Of a DNA stretch of 11,851 nucleotides, positions 1-6,073 are shown one piece after another; position 1 is the first letter of the stretch, and every line of letters begins with the position of its first letter. Source of the DNA: JBGPBY01 sp041481485 (GTDB lineage Bacteria > Acidobacteriota > Terriglobia > 20CM-2-55-15); NCBI GenBank assembly GCA_041481485.1, contig JBGPBY010000201.1:1-11851 (forward strand). Direction: 5' to 3'. The position numbers and the translations under genes are program-made. The notes below the pieces were generated by a model. That model saw only the letters and a program-made list of their open reading frames with translations, was not told where the DNA came from and made no database searches.

Positions 1-56
1 ACCGTGACGAACGCCGCCATCACGAGGTCATAGTATCTGTAGGTGCGTCGGGTCAT
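1..56 (-). CDS. Partial N-terminus, probable VUT/YhhQ-family queuosine precursor transporter
   Basis: Only the first 18 codons are in the window; the gene runs off the left edge. An ATG at 56-54 is preceded by a GGAGG Shine-Dalgarno sequence (61-65 on the plus strand) four bases upstream. The visible start reads MTRRTYRYYDLVMAAFVT. A short basic, aromatic N-terminus running into Y-x-D-L-x-M-A-x-F-V-T resembles the opening of YhhQ/VUT (COG1738) inner-membrane transporters that import queuosine precursors, where a similar Y-L-D-L-L-x-A-L-F-V stretch enters the first membrane helix. This is recognition of a short motif, not a full-domain match, so the family is tentative. It starts 34 bases after the acnA stop on the same strand and is probably in the same transcript. 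Another small membrane protein with a similar start is the main alternative. Confidence 0.5.
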   Translation of the reverse strand, partial: MTRRTYRYYDLVMAAFVT

Positions 57-90
57 TCGTCCTCCACTGGAAGTCTTCAAATGTGAGTTT

Positions 91-2769
91 CTACTTCGCG
101 AGCAATTGACGCAGCACGAACTGAAGAATCCCTCCGTGCCGGTAGTATTGAATCTCGTAAGGAGTGTCGATGCGCGCAATGGTTTCAATTGTTCTGGTGG
201 CGCCGTCGTCGTTGGGCACCTTAATGGGCAGGCGCTGGCCGGGCGCAAGGCCTGAGGCAATTCCATCTATATCGAAAGTCTCGAACCCTGTCAGCCCCAG
301 GAACTCCGCGTTTTGTCCCGGCAGGAACTGCAATGGAAGAATGCCCATCCCCACGAGGTTGCTGCGATGGATGCGTTCGTAGCTTTCCGCCAGGACCGCG
401 CGAATTCCAAGCAGGCGGGGACCTTTGGCTGCCCAGTCGCGGGAAGAACCAGAGCCATATTCTTTTCCCGCGATGATCATCAGCGGCACGCGTTCGGCTT
501 CATACTGCATGGCGGCATCGAAGATGGTGGTCTGCTTCTTTTCCGGCAAATGCAGGGCCAGCCCGCCTTCCGTTCCCGGCAGCATCAGGTTGCGCAATCG
601 AATGTTGGCGAATGTTCCACGCATCATCACTTCGTGATTGCCGCGGCGCGCACCATAGGAGTTGAAATCCTTCACAGCAACGCCGCGTTCAATCAGATAT
701 CGGCCGGCAGGGCTGTCTGCAGCGAAGGAACCTGCCGGTGAGATGTGATCGGTAGTGACGGAGTCGCCGAGTACTGCCAGAACGCGGGCTCCGCGAATGT
801 CCTGGGCGGGAGGAGCGTCCTTCGGCATGTTGTCGAAAAATGGCGGGCGCTTGACGTAAGTCGAAGTGTCGTCCCACTGAAAGAGTTCACCGGACGGGGC
901 ATCCAGCGCCTTCCAGCGTTCATCGCCCTCCAGGGATTCTTCATAGGCCTTCCGGAACATCTCGGCTCGAAGTGTGGAATCGATAGCAGACTGGATTTCC
1001 TTCTGGGTCGGCCAGACATCCTTGAGGAACACGGGTTGTCCCTTCGTATCGACTCCGAGCGAGTCCGTTGTCAGGTCGGTGTCCATATGTCCGGCAATCG
1101 CATAAGCAACCACCAGAGGCGGCGACGCCAGATAGTTCGCGCGCACCTGTGGATTGACGCGGCCTTCAAAATTGCGATTGCCGCTGAGGACCGCGGCCAC
1201 CACCAGCCCGCCTTCCTTGACGGCGGCCGATACCGGTTCCGGCAATGGCCCGCTGTTGCCGATACACGTTGTGCAGCCATATCCCACGACATGAAAATGC
1301 AGCTTCTCCAAATACGGCAGCAGTCCGGCTTCGCGCAGATAATCGGTAACCACTCGCGAGCCGGGCGCGAGACTTGTTTTGACCCACGGCTTTACGGTAA
1401 GGCCGCGCTCTACCGCTTTCCTGGCCAGCAACCCGGCGGCGATCATCACAGATGGATTCGAGGTATTGGTGCAGCTTGTGATTGCCGCAATGACCACGGA
1501 TCCGTGGCTGACTTCGTAACGGTTCCCATTGTCCTGCACCGCGACGGAGTTGATGCCTTTTGCCTGTTTGTCGAGAGACGGCAACGCATCGCGAAACACC
1601 TGTTTCGATTTGGAGAGCGGCACACGATCCTGCGGACGCCGCGGGCCCGCCATGCTTGGTTCGACCGATCCCAGATCGAGTTCCATTTTGTCGTCAAAAG
1701 TGGGGTCGGAAGCGCTTTCGGTTCGAAACAGTCCCTGCGCTTTGGCATACGCTTCTATCAGCGCGACCTGATCCGCAGATCGGCCAGTGAGTTTCATGTA
1801 GCGCAGCGTCTCTTCGTCGATTGGAAAGAATCCGATGGTAGCGCCATATTCCGGAGCCATGTTGGCAATGGTGGCACGGTCGGCGAGACTCAGGCTTCCG
1901 ACTCCGGGACCATAGAACTCCACGAACTTGCCGACAACACCCCGGGCTCGAAGCAACTGAGTGGCCGTGAGCACTGCGTCAGTGGCCGTGACGCCTTCGC
2001 GCAGACTGCCGGTAAACTTGAATCCGAATACCTTCGGAATCAGCATGGACAGAGGCTGTCCCAGCATGGCGCTTTCCGCTTCGATGCCACCCACTCCCCA
2101 GCCGACAACACCCAGACCGTTGATCATCGTGGTATGCGAATCGGTGCCGACGACCGTATCCGGATAGGCTTTCGCGACGCCATTCGATTTCTCCACGTAA
2201 ACGACAGGTGCGATGTACTCGATGTTCACCTGATGCACAATGCCGACGTCCGGCGGAACCGCTCGAAAATTCTGAAACGCCTTTTGTCCCCATTTGAGGA
2301 AGATGTAGCGCTCGCGATTGCGTTCCAGTTCGCGGTCCGCATTGAAGGCGAACGCCTGCGGCGTGCCGAACTGATCGACTTGAACCGAGTGGTCGATGAC
2401 GAGATCGACCTGCTGGAGCGGGTTGATCTTCCTCGGATCGCCGCCCATTTTCCTAATGACATCGCGCATGGTGGCGAGATCCACGACGGCGGGAACCCCG
2501 GTGAAATCCTGCATCAGCACCCGGGCGGGACGAAAAGCGATCTCTTTTTCAGGAGCGCCGGCGGTAATGGATTTCGCAACAGAACGAACATCGTCTGCAG
2601 TCACGGTCGAGCCATCTTCAAAGCGAAGCAGATTCTCCAGCATGACCTTAAGGGAAAACGGAAGTCCCGCCAGAACTCCGGCGCCTGCTTTCTCGCCCTG
2701 TTCGAGGGAATAGTATTCATACCGGGAACTGCCAACAGTCAACGCCGCTTTCGCACCAAAACTGTTCAT
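91..2769 (-). CDS. acnA: Aconitate hydratase (AcnA type)
   Basis: This is cytosolic aconitase, which interconverts citrate and isocitrate through cis-aconitate in the TCA cycle using a 4Fe-4S cluster. The 892 residues match the usual AcnA/IRP-type length and domain order. The cluster ligands are Cys433 (in TSCTNTSNP), Cys499 and Cys502 (in GYGCTTCIGNSGPL). Other family motifs are QDFTGVPAVVDLA (87-99), DHSVQ (126-130), GTDSHTTMINGLG (208-220) and GVGGIEAE. In the C-terminal swivel domain there are GDSVTTDHISPAG (668-680), NSYGARRGNHEVMMRGTFAN (703-722) and GKEYGSGSSRDWAAKGP (768-784). The ATG start is supported by an AAGGA ribosome binding site nine bases upstream. It lies 36 bases downstream of the mbfA-like gene, suggesting a shared transcript and linking a cluster-dependent enzyme to iron transport. 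The protein is intact, with no missing catalytic residue. AcnA-type proteins can also bind RNA when they lose the cluster, but nothing in the sequence tests this here. Confidence 0.97.
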   Translation of the reverse strand: MNSFGAKAALTVGSSRYEYYSLEQGEKAGAGVLAGLPFSLKVMLENLLRFEDGSTVTADDVRSVAKSITAGAPEKEIAFRPARVLMQDFTGVPAVVDLATMRDVIRKMGGDPRKINPLQQVDLVIDHSVQVDQFGTPQAFAFNADRELERNRERYIFLKWGQKAFQNFRAVPPDVGIVHQVNIEYIAPVVYVEKSNGVAKAYPDTVVGTDSHTTMINGLGVVGWGVGGIEAESAMLGQPLSMLIPKVFGFKFTGSLREGVTATDAVLTATQLLRARGVVGKFVEFYGPGVGSLSLADRATIANMAPEYGATIGFFPIDEETLRYMKLTGRSADQVALIEAYAKAQGLFRTESASDPTFDDKMELDLGSVEPSMAGPRRPQDRVPLSKSKQVFRDALPSLDKQAKGINSVAVQDNGNRYEVSHGSVVIAAITSCTNTSNPSVMIAAGLLARKAVERGLTVKPWVKTSLAPGSRVVTDYLREAGLLPYLEKLHFHVVGYGCTTCIGNSGPLPEPVSAAVKEGGLVVAAVLSGNRNFEGRVNPQVRANYLASPPLVVAYAIAGHMDTDLTTDSLGVDTKGQPVFLKDVWPTQKEIQSAIDSTLRAEMFRKAYEESLEGDERWKALDAPSGELFQWDDTSTYVKRPPFFDNMPKDAPPAQDIRGARVLAVLGDSVTTDHISPAGSFAADSPAGRYLIERGVAVKDFNSYGARRGNHEVMMRGTFANIRLRNLMLPGTEGGLALHLPEKKQTTIFDAAMQYEAERVPLMIIAGKEYGSGSSRDWAAKGPRLLGIRAVLAESYERIHRSNLVGMGILPLQFLPGQNAEFLGLTGFETFDIDGIASGLAPGQRLPIKVPNDDGATRTIETIARIDTPYEIQYYRHGGILQFVLRQLLAK

Positions 2770-2805
2770 GATCTTTCGTCCTTAAGAAAACGAAAAGTAT
2801 AGCAC

Positions 2806-3924
2806 TCAGCTGACGGTGATCCCGATCAGCCTGCCGACGAGGAAGGTAATTGCGGAAGTCACGGCTCCGATTCCCACCATACGCATTCCGCTATAGAGCA
2901 TATTTCGCCCGGTGAACACAGAGATCAATGCGCCAACAACAAACAAAGACGCGCCGCACGAAATCGTACTGGCCACAAATGCGCCTGTCCCATGCATTAG
3001 CAGATAGGGGATCACGGGAACGACGGCGCCAACGGCAAATGCAAGGAACGAACTGGATGCAGCCACCCACGGCGAACCGAGCGATGACGGGTCCAACCCC
3101 AGTTCTTCCCGCGCCAGAGTTTCAATGGCGGTGTCCGGATTTGAGAGTATCTGCCGCGCCAGATCTCTTGCCTGATCTGCAGGCACTCCCTTGGCCTGAT
3201 AGATCAGCGCGAGTTCCTCCATTTCCTCTTCGGGCGACGATTCCAGTTCCTGCCTTTCCAGTTCGAGCTGCTGCTCGTAAAGCTCGCGTTGCGAACGGAC
3301 CGAAACATACTCTCCCGCGGCCATGGAAAACGCGCCGGCCAGGAGTCCTGCAATTCCAGCGAGCAGAATGAAGCGCGGTTCAGCGTTGGTTCCCGCGACT
3401 CCCATCACGAGTCCAAAATTGGATAGCAACCCGTCGTTGACGCCAAACACGGCCGCGCGCAGGCTGCCGCCATAGCTGGCGCGGTGCCAGCGCTCAGAAG
3501 TCACAATTGAAGAAGCGCTTTCAGGTTTGCCGTGGCGGAACATGGTCTGCAGTGTGCGGCTGTGAGCTCGTTCAGACGCCGGCATACCCGTTGCTTCGGC
3601 TTGTCCGACATATGCTCCCTGATCCCGCGATTCCAGGCCGCTGACGACCGGTAAAACCTGCTGAGTTCCCACACTGTGCGAGAGCCAGCCGAGCAATTGC
3701 ACACGCAAGCCGGGAGAGTACGCGGGAACTTTCTCGCCGTTGTCCCGCAGCAGCTGTGCCCATCGTTCCGCATGAAGTTCCTCGGCGGCGGCCAGCCGTT
3801 CGAAGATATCGGCCCGCGAGGGATCCTTTTCCGCCTTTGCGAGGGAGCGGTAAAGAGCAATCCCATCCTGTTCCTTGATGTAGTTTTCCCGATATCGGCG
3901 AATATCGGCTTCGCTGACGCTCAC
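2806..3924 (-). CDS. mbfA: Membrane-bound ferritin / VIT1-CCC1 iron transporter (MbfA-like)
   Basis: This 372-aa protein fuses a ferritin-like (rubrerythrin-type) domain to a VIT1/CCC1 membrane transporter, the architecture of MbfA. In alphaproteobacteria MbfA exports iron and protects against iron and peroxide stress. The first ~130 residues are helical with a di-iron set: Glu18, Glu48-x-x-His51, Glu98 or Glu110, and Glu118-x-x-His121. The transporter follows, with GVNDGLLSNFGLVMG (161-175) and AAGEYVSVRSQRE (202-214) typical of VIT family helices 1-2. A Glu-rich cytosolic metal-binding stretch (about 214-275) comes next, then hydrophobic segments near 285-310, 313-336 and 346-368. The start is GTG at 3924-3922; an in-frame TAA four codons upstream rules out a longer protein. 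The ribosome binding site is weak. It probably heads the transcript continuing into acnA. Family and fold are clear; export as opposed to storage is inferred from MbfA. Confidence 0.9.
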   Translation of the reverse strand: MSVSEADIRRYRENYIKEQDGIALYRSLAKAEKDPSRADIFERLAAAEELHAERWAQLLRDNGEKVPAYSPGLRVQLLGWLSHSVGTQQVLPVVSGLESRDQGAYVGQAEATGMPASERAHSRTLQTMFRHGKPESASSIVTSERWHRASYGGSLRAAVFGVNDGLLSNFGLVMGVAGTNAEPRFILLAGIAGLLAGAFSMAAGEYVSVRSQRELYEQQLELERQELESSPEEEMEELALIYQAKGVPADQARDLARQILSNPDTAIETLAREELGLDPSSLGSPWVAASSSFLAFAVGAVVPVIPYLLMHGTGAFVASTISCGASLFVVGALISVFTGRNMLYSGMRMVGIGAVTSAITFLVGRLIGITVS

Positions 3925-3944
3925 CCTGTTATCTTAATGGACCT

Positions 3945-5165
3945 ATGCGGCGGCGTGCTTTCGTATTTGTTCTTTGCGTCATTATTGTGATGCTGCGCCG
4001 GCCCGACGCGATCTTCCACGCGCAGTTCTGGGCTGAGGACGGAAAGATGTGGTACGCGGATGCATATCACTGGGGAATTCAATCCTTGTGGCATCCCGCG
4101 ACGGGCAATGTTGAGCTGTTGCCCCGGTTTGTCGCATGGGTTGCCCAAATTCTTCCGTTTTACGCGGCTCCGCTGTTCTTCAACAGCATGGGCATTGTCA
4201 TTCAGATTCTGCCGGCACTGTTCCTGATGTCTCCGCGGTGCCGCGAACTTGGTTCCATTGAAATTCGCGGCCTGCTTGCATTCCTCTATCTCGCCCTCCC
4301 CAACACTTACGAAATGTATATCAATATTGCCAATGCGCAGTGGCGGCTGGCATTTCTGGTGCTGCTGGTATTGTTTGCAGAGCCGGGCGGCAAGGCGATT
4401 TGGAAAATTTTCGATTATCTGATTCTGGGTTTTGGAGCGTTGACCGGGCCATTCATCATTCTGGCCGTCCCTGTTGCCGTCGTGATGTTCTTCACAAATC
4501 CACGCAAGCGACGCCGGTTGGAATTGTGCCTGATCGCCGTGGCCGGCGCCGTCATCCAGATGTTAGTTCTGATCGAAACCGCAGGTGCGGATCGTCCGGT
4601 CCATGCAGCCCGGGATGCGAGTCTGCAAATGCTGATTCGTTTATTGGCAAAACAAGTGTTTCTTGCGCCGCTGCTCGGCTGGAGAACTATTGGGAAATAT
4701 TCTCTGGAATCGAAATGGGGATTTCGAGTTGCCATCGCAGCTGCACTCTTTGGGATTGCCATTGAACTGTTCGTTTTTTTGAAGTCACCGCGGTACTTGA
4801 AATTATTTCTGGCTTTTGCCGCCGGCATTCTTGCGGTGTCGTTGGCGAACCCCACGACCGCTCCGCCCCAGTGGCCGAATTTGCTGGCGGCCGGTGGCAT
4901 TCGTTATTGGTTCTTCCCGATGCTCGCATTCGTTGCCTGTATTGTCTGGTTTCTGGAGAGCGGCAATCCGGTCTGGTTACGCGGCGCTGGTAGTCTGTTG
5001 TTGCTGATCATGCTGTTCGGACTGATTCAGGACTGGGGAAATCCGCGTCCTAAAGATCTTCGCTTCCAGGACTATGCCCGGCAGTTCGAGGAAGCCCCTT
5101 CCGGAACTTCCGTCGTCATACCTCTGAACCCGGAGGGGTGGAGTATGGAATTGATGAAGCGCTGA
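3945..5165 (+). CDS. Polytopic membrane protein, GT-C glycosyltransferase-like, function unknown
   Basis: This 406-aa integral membrane protein has about ten to twelve hydrophobic segments (roughly 5-17, 62-73, 76-96, 108-121, 134-146, 156-184, 193-212, 230-244, 261-279, 286-301, 321-337, 344-361). After the first segment comes an acidic loop, FWAEDGKMWYADAYHWG (28-44). An acidic motif in the first extracytoplasmic loop is typical of GT-C fold, lipid-sugar-dependent glycosyltransferases. Late features are GGIRYWFFP (317-325) and a short soluble tail ending in NPEGWSMELMKR, which I associate with uncharacterised GT-C-like proteins; I cannot name the family. No specific sugar or acceptor can be inferred. 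The ATG at 3945 has no good Shine-Dalgarno sequence and lies only 20 bases from the divergent mbfA-like start, so its promoter must lie inside that gene. It is followed 21 bases later by a carbonic anhydrase gene on the same strand; I see no functional link. Confidence 0.75.
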   Translation: MRRRAFVFVLCVIIVMLRRPDAIFHAQFWAEDGKMWYADAYHWGIQSLWHPATGNVELLPRFVAWVAQILPFYAAPLFFNSMGIVIQILPALFLMSPRCRELGSIEIRGLLAFLYLALPNTYEMYINIANAQWRLAFLVLLVLFAEPGGKAIWKIFDYLILGFGALTGPFIILAVPVAVVMFFTNPRKRRRLELCLIAVAGAVIQMLVLIETAGADRPVHAARDASLQMLIRLLAKQVFLAPLLGWRTIGKYSLESKWGFRVAIAAALFGIAIELFVFLKSPRYLKLFLAFAAGILAVSLANPTTAPPQWPNLLAAGGIRYWFFPMLAFVACIVWFLESGNPVWLRGAGSLLLLIMLFGLIQDWGNPRPKDLRFQDYARQFEEAPSGTSVVIPLNPEGWSMELMKR

Positions 5166-5186
5166 TACTTCTGCTAGCGTGCTGAA

Positions 5187-5705
5187 ATGCTGCTGGAATA
5201 CAAAGGCAAATGGCCGAAGCTTGGCGAGCGCGTTTTTGTCGCCGAAGGTGCAATGATTGTGGGGGACGTCGAGATTGGGGACCACTCGAGCGTATGGTTC
5301 AACTCTGTCGTACGCGGCGATGTCGATATCATTCGAATCGGTGTGCATACCAACATTCAGGACGGCAGTATTCTGCACGTCATGAGGGATCAGTATCCGC
5401 TGATACTCCACGATTACGTGACCGTGGGGCACGGAGTGATGCTCCATGGCTGCGAGATCGAATCGCACTGCCTGATCGGCATGAGGGCCACGATCCTCAA
5501 TAACGCCAAGGTCGGCGCTCATTCGATTGTCGGCGCCGGAGCACTGATCACAGAGGGGACAGTGATCCCGCCACGAAGCCTGGTGTTGGGAATGCCTGCA
5601 AAGGTGAAAAGGGAATTGTCGGATGCGGAAGTGGAGAATATCGATGAGTATGCCCGCCGCTATTACCAGTACAAGGAAACGTATCTTTCCATGGCAGACA
5701 AGTGA
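5187..5705 (+). CDS. Gamma-class carbonic anhydrase family protein (left-handed beta-helix)
   Basis: This 172-aa hexapeptide-repeat protein belongs to the gamma carbonic anhydrase / YrdA / PaaY family. Strands of the left-handed beta-helix cover residues ~12-135, followed by a C-terminal helix (about 135-168) that packs on the helix in these trimers. The metal ligands are all present: His64 (SILHV), His82 and His87 (GHGVMLHG). The conserved Arg43-Gly-Asp45 and Gln58-Asp59, which match Arg59/Asp61 and Gln75/Asp76 of the Methanosarcina Cam enzyme, are also there. The long acidic loop that carries the proton-shuttle glutamate in Cam is absent, as in the short CamH-like branch, so carbon dioxide hydration is possible but unproven. 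The ATG at 5187 matches the usual family N-terminus, but no clear ribosome binding site precedes it. Translation may be coupled to the upstream membrane-protein gene 21 bases away. Confidence 0.9.
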   Translation: MLLEYKGKWPKLGERVFVAEGAMIVGDVEIGDHSSVWFNSVVRGDVDIIRIGVHTNIQDGSILHVMRDQYPLILHDYVTVGHGVMLHGCEIESHCLIGMRATILNNAKVGAHSIVGAGALITEGTVIPPRSLVLGMPAKVKRELSDAEVENIDEYARRYYQYKETYLSMADK

Positions 5706-5742
5706 AAGACTGCGTGCTCCACATCCGGAATGCGTGCGTCCC

Positions 5743-5978
5743 AGCCGCGTTAGCGGCGACAGTCCTTTAGCCACCGGCGTCAGCCGGTGGATTGATAATC
5801 CAGGAAACTCAGAGTGCCGTAGGCACGACAGATCAGTAACTCTCAATGCATTGAACTCTGTATCTGTCGTGCCTCTGGCACTCTTTGTCGTGCTGTGATT
5901 CCTTACCACCGGCTTACGCCGGTGGCTAAAGGGACCTGCCGCCGCTAACGCGGCTCTATCAGGTAGCCGCTTCGCGGC
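5743..5978. repeat. Composite inverted repeat of REP/BIME-like palindromes
   Basis: Small hairpins are nested symmetrically. Left arm: GCCGC-GTTA-GCGGC (5744-5757), CCACCGGC-GTCA-GCCGGTGG (5771-5790), GTGCC-GTA-GGCAC (5814-5826). Right arm in reverse order and orientation: GTGCC-TCT-GGCAC (5869-5881), CCACCGGC-TTAC-GCCGGTGG (5906-5925), GCCGC-TAAC-GCGGC (5941-5954). The 48-bp left outer arm (5743-5790) and 50-bp right outer arm (5906-5955) are near-identical inverted copies, as are 5811-5833 and 5862-5884. One further palindrome, GCCGC-TTC-GCGGC, sits at 5966-5978. It fills most of the gap between the carbonic anhydrase gene and aspS. Such modular palindromes are typical of REP/BIME elements spread by RAYT transposases; no transposase is in this window. 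As RNA the block would fold strongly and could act as a transcription terminator or mRNA 3' protector. It contains no T-tract next to a stem, so it is not a classic intrinsic terminator. Confidence 0.85.
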
Positions 5979-6073
5979 ATTTCATATTCGTTCTATTTCC
6001 AAACAAAGTACACTATTACGCTCTGGCCGCGCCGCATGCTGGCCTGAACTATCCGGAGGAGAACAAAACCGCT

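Noticed and set aside
745..2802. Long (685-codon) open frame on the plus strand, antisense to acnA
   Set aside because: It mirrors acnA codons, which show full family conservation on the minus strand. The antisense protein has a shadow composition (rich in His, Arg, Gln) and no recognisable motif.
4977..5909. 310-codon open frame on the minus strand across the carbonic anhydrase gene and part of the repeat
   Set aside because: It overlaps a clearly conserved gene on the other strand and runs through the palindromic repeat; no domain is visible.
5743..5978. CRISPR array
   Set aside because: The repeats are inverted, of three different kinds and unevenly spaced; there are no direct repeats with unique spacers of equal size.
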